Positions 8,389 to 16,176 are shown, counted from the first letter of the stretch. The stretch is 64,000 nucleotides of DNA from an uncultured Dehalococcoidia bacterium (GCA_958296115.1 OY282442.1:1838943-1902942), one strand, 5' to 3'. Made by a program: numbers and translations. The notes: generated from the letters alone by a model not told the origin.

Positions 8389-8430
8389 ATCCTCGCCCTA
8401 ACCCTATCCGGTCAAGGGAGAAGGGGATAA
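8389..8430 (+). repeat. Diverged CCCTCACCC-type intergenic repeat
   Basis: CATCCTCGCCCTAACCCTATCC, loop, GGGAGAAGGGGAT: a diverged forward copy between panE and the peroxiredoxin promoter. Confidence 0.65.
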
Positions 8431-8448
8431 GGCGGACGACGAGCGCAA

Positions 8449-8457
8449 TGGTATAAT
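8449..8457 (+). promoter_or_regulatory. Extended -10 promoter of the peroxiredoxin gene
   Basis: TGGTATAAT is a perfect extended -10 element (TGn plus TATAAT), 28 nt before the ATG at 8486. No good -35 is seen. The same nine bases occur at 14128-14136. Confidence 0.6.
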
Positions 8458-8485
8458 CCTACCAGTCTGACGGCGGAGGTTGGAT

Positions 8486-9025
8486 ATGATCGAGGCGGGC
8501 CAGCCGGCGCCTGACTTCACGCTTGTCGACCATAACAAGCGGCAGGTCTCGCTCAGCGGGTTTCGCGGCAGGAAGAACGTCGTCCTCTCCTTCTTCGTAT
8601 TCGCGTTCACCGACAACTGAACGAGCCAGATCGCCGACTTTCGAGAGTATAACTCGAAGTTCATGGCGCGAGACACCCAGGTGCTGGGTGTTAGCTGCGA
8701 CCCTAGGCCAAGCCTGGCCGCTTACAACCTGTCGCTGGGACCGTCCAGCTCGTACCCCGTGCCGCTGCTGAGCGACTTCCATCCCCACGGCGAGGTGACG
8801 CGAGCCTACGGCCTGTTCAACGAGGAGACGGGGGCCTCGCTCAGGGCAGTGGTGATAGTAGACAAGCGCGGGATAGCGCGCTTCGCCCGCGTATACGCCA
8901 GCGTCCGGCTTCCGGGACCGACGGGACAGGGCCTGACCGAATCGGACCTAGACGTCGCCGACACGCTCGCGGAAGTGGACAATATCATCCTGAATCGCCC
9001 TAATCCGTCGAGGGAGATGGGATGA
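8486..9025 (+). CDS. Peroxiredoxin (AhpC/TSA family), candidate selenoprotein with Sec45 at TGA
   Basis: Thiol/selenol peroxidase reducing peroxides in the cytoplasm, 179 aa if TGA at 8618-8620 is read through. Start: GGAGG at 8475-8479 is 6 nt before the ATG. The N-terminus MIEAGQPAPDFTL and the strand NVVLSFFVFAFT are canonical. The family motif AFTxxCT is here AFTDN-TGA-TSQ, so the stop falls exactly on the peroxidatic cysteine. The same frame then continues without a break through QVLGVSCDP, PLLSDFHPHGEV, AYGLFNEETG and AVVIVDKRG to a normal stop. A small hairpin (8637-8660) with G second in its loop starts 17 nt after the TGA, as in bacterial SECIS elements. Alternative: a nonsense mutation, but no other damage is seen. 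No Sec machinery gene is in the window. Confidence 0.85.
8637..8660 (+). promoter_or_regulatory. Candidate bacterial SECIS hairpin
   Basis: ACTTTCGAG (8637-8645) pairs with CTCGAAGT (8653-8660) with one bulged T. The 7-nt loop AGTATAA starts 25 nt after the TGA and has G as its second base. Known bSECIS elements show this distance and a G among the first two loop bases. Confidence 0.6.
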
Positions 9026-9049
9026 GTCGGGATGGGCTGTGCATTGCGC

Positions 9050-9055
9050 TATAAT
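9050..9055 (+). promoter_or_regulatory. -10 element before the trmI unit
   Basis: Perfect TATAAT 33 nt before the small ORF start at 9089. No convincing -35 is seen. Confidence 0.45.
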
Positions 9056-9088
9056 GAGCGCGAATTGCCTTGCGGGAGGAGGCGCGTC

Positions 9089-9199
9089 ATGAGTCTCGTC
9101 TATTTGCAGGTAGAGGCAGGCAGCCCAGCGGCGGCGCTGGGGTCTCTCTGCCTTGCGCTGGATTCCCTGAGACGCGAGTCGTTGCCGATGGCGCTATGA
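9089..9199 (+). CDS. Possible 36-residue leader ORF coupled to trmI
   Basis: Short ORF starting MSLVYLQVEAGSPAAALG. It has the best Shine-Dalgarno in this stretch (GGGAGGAGG at 9074-9082) and its stop overlaps the trmI start as ATGA (9196-9199). trmI itself has no good Shine-Dalgarno, so translating this ORF would deliver ribosomes to trmI. The peptide matches nothing I recognise; it could be a functional micro-protein, a leader or a decayed gene. Confidence 0.4.
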   Translation: MSLVYLQVEAGSPAAALGSLCLALDSLRRESLPMAL

Positions 9200-9984
9200 C
9201 CTTGTTCAGCGCCGGCGACCACTGCATGATAGTGGACAGGCGGGGCAGGCGATACCTGATCCGGCTTGCGCCGTCGGCCCTGTTCAGCACGCACTTGGGC
9301 GACGTGGCCCACGACGATATCATCGGGCGCGACGACGGCATCCGCGCGGCGACGTCGAGAGGGCACGTCGTTCTCGCGCTCAAGCCGACGATGGCGGACT
9401 ACACCCGCTTGATGCCAAGAATAGCGACCGTGGTATATCCGAAGGACCTCGGCGCTATCCTGGTCCTCGGCGACATTCATCCTGGGCTGAGGGTGCTGGA
9501 GGCGGGCTCGGGTTCCGGGGCGGTTACGCTGGCGCTGGCGCGGGCGGTTGGCAAAGAGGGCAGGGTCTTTTCGTATGACGTGCGCCCTGACATGATCGAG
9601 CGTGCGCGGGAGAACGTCGCGGCGGCGCTGCCGGACCATCCCCAGCTCACGTTCAAGCTGGGGGACGTGTCGGAGAAGATCGACGAGCGCGGGCTGGATA
9701 GGGTCGTGCTCGACCTGCCCGAGCCGTGGGACGTCGTATCCAACGCCGGCGACGCCCTTGAGCCCGGCGGCGCAATCGTCAGTTTCCTGCCGACGGTGGC
9801 GCAGTTCCAGGACCTGACGAACGCGCTCAGGGCAGACCGCCGGTTCGACCTAATCGAGACGGTCGAGGTGCTGGTGCGGCCCTGGTCGGCCGGTGGACGC
9901 AGCGTGCGTCCGGCGCAGCGCATGGTCGCCCACACGGGGTTCATAACCACGGCCCGCAAGTGCGAACCCAAGTCCGCCACCTAA
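9196..9984 (+). CDS. trmI: tRNA (adenine-58-N1)-methyltransferase
   Basis: Methylates A58 in the T-loop of tRNAs using SAM, 262 aa. The N-terminal beta domain contains GRRYLIRLAPSALFSTHLG. The linker PTMADYTRLMPRIATVVYPKD is diagnostic for TrmI, and the SAM-binding motif LEAGSGSGAVTLALA is near residue 105. Further family features are VFSYDVRPDM and LDLPEPWDVV. The ATG at 9196 gives the standard N-terminus; the frame is open further upstream, but that stretch is not conserved in appearance. The start overlaps the stop of a 36-codon ORF. Confidence 0.9.
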   Translation: MTLFSAGDHCMIVDRRGRRYLIRLAPSALFSTHLGDVAHDDIIGRDDGIRAATSRGHVVLALKPTMADYTRLMPRIATVVYPKDLGAILVLGDIHPGLRVLEAGSGSGAVTLALARAVGKEGRVFSYDVRPDMIERARENVAAALPDHPQLTFKLGDVSEKIDERGLDRVVLDLPEPWDVVSNAGDALEPGGAIVSFLPTVAQFQDLTNALRADRRFDLIETVEVLVRPWSAGGRSVRPAQRMVAHTGFITTARKCEPKSAT

Positions 9985-10008
9985 CGCCGCGAGGGGGCTT
10001 GGCGTCCT

Positions 10009-10025
10009 GAATCACCCTCACCCTA
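10009..10025 (+). repeat. Half copy of the CCCTCACCC repeat at the MidA-type gene stop
   Basis: ATCACCCTCACCCTAA, the left half of the family, supplies the last codons and stop (TGA at 10018-10020 on the minus strand) of the downstream methyltransferase gene. Confidence 0.6.
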
Positions 10026-11292
10026 ATTCCCAGGCGGCGTGCGGGTAGCGTCCTTCCATCAGGGGGACGTGCTCCTCGGTAAGCAGGGGCGGGCTGGCCG
10101 CGCCGGGGGCGGGCGCCAGGCTGCTTAGGTCGTCAACGCCCGTGCCCTTCTCCTGGACCAGGACATTGAAGCCGCCGAGTCCCGACGGGTCCACCAGCTG
10201 CCTCATCGCCATCAGGTTGGCGTGTCGCTCGGTCTGTCGGATAGGCGCGGTCCTGAGGGCCTGAATCCACCGCTCTATCCCCAGCATCCGCAGGTAGTCC
10301 GCCTGGGAGGCGAAGGCGACGGCGTTCAGTCCGGCTCGACGTCCTTGGTGGAGTATCTCCGAGAAGTCGGCGTGGCTGGTGATGTCCTGGCAGCCGACGC
10401 GCCGGTATGGGCTGGAACCCGGCGCGTGGCGGTAGTAGGTCTGCAGCGTGCCGCGAGGCCGCGTCTCGGAGTAGAGCTCGCGCTCCAGGCGGCCGTAGTC
10501 TATGGTTACCACGAAGCCGCGCTCCAGCGCCTCCGAGACCTCCGCCATCCAGGGGCCTATTTCCAGGTTGACCTCGCCGCGTCGGCCGTCGGGGAGCCGA
10601 TGTGGCAGCCTGTCGAGGCGTTGGGCGAGGGCCGGGGTCGAGGGCTCGGCGGGCTCTTCGACCAGCTCGCCGCGCCTCTCCGTGACGTATATCTCGCGCG
10701 GCTTCCCGTCCCGCGTCACGAAGCGGTGTACGGGGAATGCGTCGACGAGCTCGTTGGATATGAAGCAGCCAGCGACCCGGCCGAGCGGCGCGCCCGCCGC
10801 GGCTATGCGGTGGAAGGGCGGCGCTTTGCCGCGACTTACGGGGCGCGATCTGTCGATGGCGATGTACCGCAGGGCGGCTGCGAAGTCGGGGCCGAGGCCG
10901 GCTGCCCGCGCCGAGACGTCCGCCGCCAGCCGTCCGCTCCCCGCGCCCATCTCCACCGCGTGGAACACGGCCGGCCGGCCGAGGATTTCCCACATGCGCC
11001 GAAGCTGGGCGGCTATGAGAGCGCCGAAGGCTGGGTGCGCCGACGGGCTGGTGAAGTAGTCGCCGTCAGCGCCGACTGCGCCGCCCCTGGAGTAGTACCC
11101 GCCGGCGGGGTGGTAGAGGGCAAGCTGCATGAACTCGGCAAACGCAATCCTGCCGTGGCGGGCTATTCGCGCCCTTATCTCCAGCTCGGCGGCGGAAGCG
11201 GAAGAGCCGCCATTCTCATGCATGGGGGCGTCGGCCTGCCGCAACCCTGTCCGCCCCTGCGGGGGCCGGATACGCTCGTCGGCCCCTTTCAT
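10018..11292 (-). CDS. SAM-dependent methyltransferase, MidA/NDUFAF7 family (DUF185)
   Basis: 424 aa. The family includes NDUFAF7, which methylates an arginine in a complex I subunit; the bacterial role is less clear. Visible features: ARHGRIAFAEFMQLALYHPAG near residue 42 with GDYFTSPSAHPAFGALIA; the SAM motif VEMGAGSGRLAADV; IDRSRP after strand 2; and FISNELVDAFPVHRF near residue 175, which is highly characteristic. AGGA lies 6 nt before the ATG at 11292; an alternative ATG at 11223 lacks one. The C-terminal stop is made by a half copy of the intergenic repeat, so the last few residues may be recent. Confidence 0.85.
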   Translation of the reverse strand: MKGADERIRPPQGRTGLRQADAPMHENGGSSASAAELEIRARIARHGRIAFAEFMQLALYHPAGGYYSRGGAVGADGDYFTSPSAHPAFGALIAAQLRRMWEILGRPAVFHAVEMGAGSGRLAADVSARAAGLGPDFAAALRYIAIDRSRPVSRGKAPPFHRIAAAGAPLGRVAGCFISNELVDAFPVHRFVTRDGKPREIYVTERRGELVEEPAEPSTPALAQRLDRLPHRLPDGRRGEVNLEIGPWMAEVSEALERGFVVTIDYGRLERELYSETRPRGTLQTYYRHAPGSSPYRRVGCQDITSHADFSEILHQGRRAGLNAVAFASQADYLRMLGIERWIQALRTAPIRQTERHANLMAMRQLVDPSGLGGFNVLVQEKGTGVDDLSSLAPAPGAASPPLLTEEHVPLMEGRYPHAAWELG

Positions 11293-11314
11293 GGTGTTTC
11301 CTGCAAGTAGGCTG

Positions 11315-11506
11315 CTATCGCCGCGCTTGCTTCGCCTTTCGGGCGTGGGCGCCTGACCTGTCCCAACCGGAGATGGGTATGGAGTTCTTGAACTCGCTCT
11401 TTTCGCCGCACATCATGCATATCCCTCGGCTGGTGGGGCCGTTGGGGCTATCGATAAGCCACTGGTGCTGGCAATCGGATTCAATCTCCTGGTTGTTGGT
11501 CACCAT
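11315..11506 (-). CDS. Small zinc-ribbon-like protein
   Basis: 63 aa. Potential metal ligands are in CQHQW near residue 12 and CMMCG near residue 30, joined by the conserved-looking linker IDSPNGPTSRGI, and followed by a basic tail (HARKAKQARR). This resembles small single-ribbon proteins that bind a zinc ion, possibly to nucleic acid or a protein partner, but no function is known. It lies 22 bp upstream of the MidA-type gene on the same strand. Confidence 0.7.
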   Translation of the reverse strand: MVTNNQEIESDCQHQWLIDSPNGPTSRGICMMCGEKSEFKNSIPISGWDRSGAHARKAKQARR

Positions 11507-11567
11507 GCATCCCTCTCTAGCCGGGTGTCCCAGTACTTCTTCAACGTAGTCTTGGCGTCTTGAATCA

Positions 11568-11607
11568 CACCCTCACCCTAGCCCTCTCCCATCAAGGGAG
11601 AGAGGAT
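11568..11607 (+). repeat. CCCTCACCCTAGCCCTCTCCC-type intergenic repeat
   Basis: Forward copy: ACCCTCACCCTAG, CCCTCTCCC, loop ATCAA, GGGAGAGAGGA, just beyond the citrate synthase stop. Confidence 0.8.
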
Positions 11608-11646
11608 AGGCGGGACAGAGCGCCAGGTCGAGCTCCAAGCTTGTTG

Positions 11647-12798
11647 TCATTGCCGTTCGTCTATGTGTACGTAATCGAGGTCCGTCGGGCCGGAGTAGTA
11701 GAGTCTTGGGCGAAGAATGTCTCTGGATGCGTACTGCTCGAGCAGGTGGAGCGTCCATCCCGGCGCCCGGCCAATTGCGAACATCGGCACGAACAGGTCC
11801 TCGGGGATGTCGAGGAGGGAGTAGATGGCTCCCGACCAGAGGTCAACGTTCGGTTTCTTGCCGAGCCTTGCCCTCCGCCGCATGGCGTTGCTGTTCGCCA
11901 CCGCCTCGATGATAGCGAACCACTTTGGCTGGCCCTTCCTCTCGCCGAGCGTCTTGGCGTCAGCTCTCAGGTGGACGGCGCGGGGGTCAAGGTCTTGGTA
12001 GACCGGATGGCCGAATCCGGGTATTCTGCCCCTGTTGCCTATGACGGCCTCGACGTATGCCTCGGCGTTCTCCTCGCGGCCGATCTCTTGGGCCATCTGG
12101 ATGACGGCCTCGGCGGCTCCGCCGTGCTTTGGTCCCTTCAGGACGGCGACCGCGGCGGTCATGGCCGCGTAGAAGTCCGCGCCCGTAGATGCGGCCACGC
12201 GGGCGGCGAATGTGGATGCGTTGCTGCCGTGCTCCGCGTGGAGGACGAAGTCCTTGTCGATGAGCCGGGCGTCCTGCGGGTCCGGGCGTTCTCCGAACAT
12301 CAGGTGAAGGAAGTTCGGCGCATGGGCGAGCCGGCTGTCGGGTTCCACCGGCTGCTTGCCGTTCCTGATTCGGTAGTGCGCCGCAACCATCGCCGGCATC
12401 GCGGCGCACATGCGGATGCCCTTGTCTAGGACTCCCTCGCGGGACGTGTCATTCACGTTGTCGTCGGTGACGCTCATGGCCGAGACGGCTGCGCGGAGCG
12501 AGTCCATCGGGTGGGCGTCCTTGTAGGCGGCGATGGTGTCTAGGACTGGCTGCGGCAAGTCCCGGCTGGCCTTGAGCCTGGAGTCGAGTGCGTCAAGCTG
12601 GGGACGTGTGGGGAGGGAGCCGTAGAGGAGGAGGTAGGTCGTCTCTTCGAATGTCGAGTAGCGTGCGAGGTCGTCGATATTGTAGCCGCGGTAGAGGAGC
12701 TTGCCGGGCTTCGGGACTATGAGGCTCGTCTCGGTCCTGTCGTAGTAACCGTTCTTGAGGCCCTTGTTGAGCTCTACCTTCTTCTCTTCGGCCGCCAT
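11647..12798 (-). CDS. gltA: Citrate synthase (citrate/2-methylcitrate synthase family)
   Basis: Condenses acetyl-CoA (or propionyl-CoA) with oxaloacetate, 383 aa, matching the short type II-like bacterial/archaeal form. The N-terminus is in the LLYRGYNIDDLARYSTFEE form. Active-site regions: EHGSNASTFAARVAAST with the first histidine near residue 213, PKHGGAAEAV, GFGHPVYQDLDPRA with the second catalytic histidine near residue 277, and the C-terminal PNVDLWSGAIYSLLDIP with the catalytic aspartate. AGGAGG lies 10 nt before the ATG. Whether it is dedicated to citrate or 2-methylcitrate cannot be told from the sequence alone. Confidence 0.93.
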   Translation of the reverse strand: MAAEEKKVELNKGLKNGYYDRTETSLIVPKPGKLLYRGYNIDDLARYSTFEETTYLLLYGSLPTRPQLDALDSRLKASRDLPQPVLDTIAAYKDAHPMDSLRAAVSAMSVTDDNVNDTSREGVLDKGIRMCAAMPAMVAAHYRIRNGKQPVEPDSRLAHAPNFLHLMFGERPDPQDARLIDKDFVLHAEHGSNASTFAARVAASTGADFYAAMTAAVAVLKGPKHGGAAEAVIQMAQEIGREENAEAYVEAVIGNRGRIPGFGHPVYQDLDPRAVHLRADAKTLGERKGQPKWFAIIEAVANSNAMRRRARLGKKPNVDLWSGAIYSLLDIPEDLFVPMFAIGRAPGWTLHLLEQYASRDILRPRLYYSGPTDLDYVHIDERQ

Positions 12799-13043
12799 CT
12801 CAACCAGCCTCCTGACACATCACAGGGTCAAGTCTTAATGGGCAGGGCGACCAGAGAAGGCAACTGCTCACCAGCCAGAATACCACCCTCCGGCGACGTG
12901 AGCGGGGGCGCCCGGACATTCAAGATTCTAGCATTTCGGGCGCGCGAGTGTCAACACGCTGTTCAGGCGCGAGCAGGTGTGAGCCTGTTTCGTCTTGGTG
13001 GGCGCTCCGTCGAGGGGGAGGCGTCTGAATCAGGATTTGCGGG
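12799..13043. other. Intergenic segment, no gene recognised
   Basis: This is the upstream region of the citrate synthase gene and then unremarkable GC-rich sequence leading into the long repeat. I see no conserved ORF, RNA or clear promoter. Confidence 0.5.
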
Positions 13044-13055
13044 ATTGGGGGAAGG

Positions 13056-13072
13056 GCAGGCGGGACGCCTGC
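13056..13072. repeat. GCAGGCG hairpin repeat
   Basis: GCAGGCG-GGA-CGCCTGC, a perfect 7-bp hairpin at the left end of long-repeat copy A. It also occurs at 50864-50880 and 51700-51716. Confidence 0.7.
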
Positions 13073-13208
13073 GGTCCGGGGATAGGGGACGCGCTGAATT
13101 GCCTTCACCCTGGGTCTCTCCCCGTGAGGGGAGGGGTGATGAAGGCTGGCGCCTCTTGGCGCCTTCGTCTATGTTCGTTTCGTCTCGGTCGGCTCCTTTG
13201 CGGGCTTA

Positions 13209-13248
13209 TCACCCTCACCCTAGCCCTCTCCCATCGAGGGAGAGGGGA
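13209..13248 (+). repeat. CCCTCACCCTAGCCCTCTCCC-type repeat inside the long repeat
   Basis: Forward copy with loop ATCGA, embedded in long-repeat copy A and matched at the same place in copy B (51024-51062). Confidence 0.8.
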
Positions 13249-13878
13249 CGGGGCGGGGAATCGCCCTTGTCTCCTAGCCCTTTCCCTTTGGGGGAGGGGC
13301 GCAGGGCGGGGCATTTGCCCTTATCCTGGCCCTTTCCCCCGTTAGGGAGAGGGTACTTGGCGGGTCTTGCGACCCGCGTCCTGTCTACTCCTGGTTCCCC
13401 CGCTCTCGCGGGAGATGAGTTTGCCTTGCAAGGCAGTGACTCCGGTACTTGCTTCGAGGATGCCGACGTCGATCGCCCGCCGACATTGGGGATGCAGCCC
13501 CTCCTCTAACTTTCCCGGACGGCTGACGGGCCCTTGCGGGACCGCCTGCGTTTCGCGCTTCGTCCTTCCACCCGCCAAGGCGTCGGGCTGCGCTGGCTAC
13601 GGTCCTCCCGGTCGTCCGAGAGTCCGCACCTGGAACGGGGGAGGCACATTTGGCACTGCGTCCTCCTGGCGAGACGCCGAAACACAGAGCGGCCTTCTCA
13701 TACCGCGGGGGCCCCGTCCCAACAACAGCGGCGGCATGAATGCCCACAAGTTTTGGCAGAGGTGGCTCTGTGCCCGTTTGGAGTACGTCCCTTCGGGCCG
13801 TCTATCAGAATAGCACTGCTGTTCTCGGTGTGTCAAGGGGTGGATTGGGGCAATTTGGGGGGAATTTTGGGGAGCTTG

Positions 13879-13918
13879 TCACCCTCACCCTAGCCCTCTC
13901 CCATCAAGGGAGAGGGGA
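13879..13918 (+). repeat. CCCTCACCCTAGCCCTCTCCC-type intergenic repeat
   Basis: Forward copy immediately after long-repeat copy A, loop ATCAA. Confidence 0.8.
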
Positions 13919-13995
13919 CAGGACGGGGAGAGAGAGGGGACAAGATGGGAGTGCAGGGGTGACGGCTGGGGTCCTTTTGGGGCGAGGCCGGGGAG

Positions 13996-14036
13996 TCACC
14001 CTCACCCTAGCCCTCTCCCGTCGAGGGAGAGGGGAT
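13996..14036 (+). repeat. CCCTCACCCTAGCCCTCTCCC-type intergenic repeat
   Basis: Forward copy with loop GTCGA, about 90 bp upstream of the extended -10 promoter at 14128. Confidence 0.8.
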
Positions 14037-14127
14037 GAGGCGGGGATGGAGAGGTATACTGATCCATGTCTTATACTCATTTAGATGCGATTGCCTTTGA
14101 GGTTGGCGTGTGGGCTGACGCGCGGCT

Positions 14128-14136
14128 TGGTATAAT
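14128..14136 (+). promoter_or_regulatory. Extended -10 promoter of the SelA-like/FNT/DUF3179 run
   Basis: TGGTATAAT, a perfect extended -10 identical to the one before the Sec-peroxiredoxin (8449-8457), 48 nt before the ATG at 14185. It is the only good promoter signal for the tightly spaced genes from 14185 to 19442. Confidence 0.6.
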
Positions 14137-14184
14137 TCACCGTAGCAACGCCAATGTATGGGCGTGTGCGCCAGGTGATGGAGC

Positions 14185-15321
14185 ATGACTGAAGACTCGG
14201 CGGAAGTCTATCGCGCCTTGGGCGTCCGTCCCGCGCTCAACGTTTCCGGGACGACGACGGCCTACGGAGGCACGAAGCTTCGGCCCGAGGCGATGGAGGC
14301 GATGAACAGGGCCGCCGGGACGCTGGTGGACATCCACGAGCTCAACGCGAGGGCGGGCGAGGCCATCGCCGAGGTAGTGGGCGCGGAGGCGGCCTTCGTG
14401 TCGAGCGGGGCGGCCGGCGGGCTCGTCCTCCAGGCGGCGGCTGTCATGGCGGGGAAGGACCCGGCGAAGATGGCGCATCTTCCCAACACTGCCGGCATGA
14501 GGGACGAGATCATCATCCAGAACTGCCAGCGCTTCGCGTACGACCAGGCATACCGCGCCGCCGGAGCGAAGCTCGTTGGCATAGGCGAAGGGCGCCGCTG
14601 CCACCTATGGCAGCTGGAAGCCGCCTATACCGAGCGCACCGCCGCAGTTGCATATCTCATATCCCCATTCTACTCGCGCCGCGCCCTCACCTTGGCGGAG
14701 GTGGTCGAGAGCGCGCACGCCCGGGATATTCCCGTCATCGTCGACGCGGCCTCGACGCTGCCGCCCCGGGCCAACCTGAGGTCGGCTCTCGACCAGGGCG
14801 CGGACATGGTGATACTGAGCGGGGGCAAAGGGGTGCGCGGCCCGCAGGGCGCTGGCATGTTGCTGGGCCGCAAGGATCTGATAGAAGCCGCCGCGGCCAA
14901 CGCGAGCCCCAACCAGTTCCTGGGAAGGGGCATGAAGGTCGCGAAGGAGGAGATAGTCGGCCTGGTTGCCGCCCTCCGGATATTCGTCGGCGAGGACGAG
15001 GAGGCCGAGACTCGCCGCTACCGCGAGATGTGCCAGCGGGTGGTTGACGCGCTGATAGAGGTCCCCGGCGTGGAGGCCGGCGTCAGGCACGACCGTATAG
15101 ACTACCTGATACCGACGGCGACGCTCCGGTTCACGCCCGAATGGGACGGCCCGCCCCCAGGCGAGATATTCGACGCGATGGCCGGGGGAGATCCCCGGAT
15201 ATACTTGCATACCCTGGGCAACCCCGACGAGCTTGGGGTTGACCCGATGAACGTGGACGACGACGAGCTCGATCTGGTCATACGACGCCTCGCAGAGGCG
15301 CTCACGGGTTTGCACGCCTAG
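14185..15321 (+). CDS. SelA-like / D-glucosaminate-6-phosphate ammonia-lyase-like PLP enzyme
   Basis: Fold type I PLP enzyme of 378 aa. It opens LGVRPALNVSGTTTAYGGTKL, typical of the SelA/DgaE superfamily. The PLP lysine is in ILSGGKGVRGPQGAGMLLGR near residue 215, followed by GRGMKVAKEEIVGLVAAL. It lacks the N-terminal tRNA-binding domain of true bacterial selenocysteine synthase (about 460 aa), so it is more likely a lyase or desulfurase-like enzyme acting on a small amino compound. A role in Sec synthesis is possible only as an archaeal-type short form. GGAG precedes the ATG. It is first in a run with a FNT channel and two DUF3179 genes spaced 9-14 bp apart. Confidence 0.82.
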   Translation: MTEDSAEVYRALGVRPALNVSGTTTAYGGTKLRPEAMEAMNRAAGTLVDIHELNARAGEAIAEVVGAEAAFVSSGAAGGLVLQAAAVMAGKDPAKMAHLPNTAGMRDEIIIQNCQRFAYDQAYRAAGAKLVGIGEGRRCHLWQLEAAYTERTAAVAYLISPFYSRRALTLAEVVESAHARDIPVIVDAASTLPPRANLRSALDQGADMVILSGGKGVRGPQGAGMLLGRKDLIEAAAANASPNQFLGRGMKVAKEEIVGLVAALRIFVGEDEEAETRRYREMCQRVVDALIEVPGVEAGVRHDRIDYLIPTATLRFTPEWDGPPPGEIFDAMAGGDPRIYLHTLGNPDELGVDPMNVDDDELDLVIRRLAEALTGLHA

Positions 15322-15342
15322 TAACGAGAAGGGATGGCGCAT

Positions 15343-16176
15343 ATGACTACAATCGACAACTATACCCCCGCGAAGATAGCGCAGCTCGTAGAGTCCAAGA
15401 GCGCCGACAAGGTGACTTTGCCCATCTCCACCACACTTGGCTTGGCGGCGCTGGCAGGCGCGTTCATTGCATTTGGGGGAGTATTCGCCACTGTCATCGC
15501 AACCCAATCCGGGCTCGGCTTCGGGACGACCAGGCTGCTCATGGGAGTCGGCTTCTCCTTGGGCCTGGTCATGGTCGTGATAGGAGGAGCGGAGTTGTTC
15601 ACGGGCAACAACCTCATGGTGATAAGCCTGGCAACGCGCCGCATCACCGTCTTCCAGCTGCTCCGCAATTGGGGCATCGTCTACTTCGGCAACCTCGCTG
15701 GGGCGCTTGTGATCGTGACACTGGCGTTCATGTCCGGATGGTGGGAGCAGGGAGAGATAGGAGCCACCGCGCTCGCCACAGCCAACAACAAGGTCAACCT
15801 CTCCCCAGTCTCCATCTTCTTCAGCGGCATCCTCGCCAACACGCTCGTCTGCTTGGCGATTTGGATGTCGGCCAGCGGCCGCTCCGTCATCGGCAAGGTG
15901 GCGGCGATAGTCTTCCCCATATCGGCGTTCGTTGCCGCAGGGTTCGAGCACAGCATCGCCAACATGTACTTCCTGCCCATTGGCCTGCTCCTGGCCGGCT
16001 ACCCCGAAGTGGTGCAGGCCGCTGGGCTGGCTGGCGAGACTTCGCGGATGACCATTCCCTGGGCAGCCCACAACCTGTTGTGGACCACGCTTGGGAACAT
16101 CGTGGGCGGAGTCTTCTTCGTGGGGTTGACTTACTGGTTCGTGTACCTCAGGAGCGATCCGAACCGCGAGCCCTGA
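15343..16176 (+). CDS. Formate/nitrite transporter (FNT) family channel
   Basis: Pentameric inner-membrane channel for small monovalent anions (formate, nitrite, or hydrosulfide in the HSC branch), 277 aa, about six membrane segments. Family signatures: FGGVFATVIA near residue 47, GGAELFTGNN near residue 85, LANTLVCLAIWMS near residue 170 and GFEHSIANMYFLP near residue 207 with the conserved pore histidine. The ATG at 15343 is preferred because AGAAGG is then about 10 nt upstream; the in-frame ATG at 15334 abuts that purine run. It lies 21 bp after the SelA-like gene and 9 bp before the first DUF3179 gene. Which anion it passes cannot be told. Confidence 0.9.
   Translation: MTTIDNYTPAKIAQLVESKSADKVTLPISTTLGLAALAGAFIAFGGVFATVIATQSGLGFGTTRLLMGVGFSLGLVMVVIGGAELFTGNNLMVISLATRRITVFQLLRNWGIVYFGNLAGALVIVTLAFMSGWWEQGEIGATALATANNKVNLSPVSIFFSGILANTLVCLAIWMSASGRSVIGKVAAIVFPISAFVAAGFEHSIANMYFLPIGLLLAGYPEVVQAAGLAGETSRMTIPWAAHNLLWTTLGNIVGGVFFVGLTYWFVYLRSDPNREP

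Larger units (their letters stand above)
13044..13874 (+). repeat. Long intergenic repeat element, copy A (~830 bp)
   Basis: Aligns almost end to end with 50852-51690 in the same orientation. The segments corresponding to 13405-13655 are nearly identical; differences elsewhere are substitutions and small indels that break any shared reading frame, so it is not a conserved protein gene. The element starts near a GCAGGCG-GGA-CGCCTGC hairpin, carries an embedded CCCTCACCC repeat, then a TGCCTTGCAAGGCA palindrome (13422-13435), and ends in a G/T-rich tail (GGGGCAATTTGGGG). No transposase, terminal inverted repeat or target duplication is obvious. The function is unknown. Confidence 0.8.

Noticed and set aside
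8618..8620. Possibility that UGA is reassigned to Trp or Gly in this organism
   Set aside because: Several intact genes in the window end at TGA in the expected place (for example glcE, the MidA-type gene, hyuA), so TGA works as a normal stop. Only the two redox-cysteine positions need readthrough.
12838..13813. Several 100-220 codon ORFs in the long repeat (both copies)
   Set aside because: Frames are not conserved between the two copies because of indels, and translations are repeat-like (Pro/Arg/Ser rich), so they are not protein genes.
13209..14036. CRISPR array formed by the recurring CCCTCACCC repeats
   Set aside because: Spacing is irregular (hundreds to thousands of bases), units are intergenic palindromes in both orientations, and there are no cas genes.
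14185..15321. True bacterial selenocysteine synthase SelA
   Set aside because: The protein lacks the N-terminal tRNA-binding domain and has DgaE-like motifs (SGGKGVRGPQ, GRGMKVAKEEIVG). It is kept as SelA-like only.
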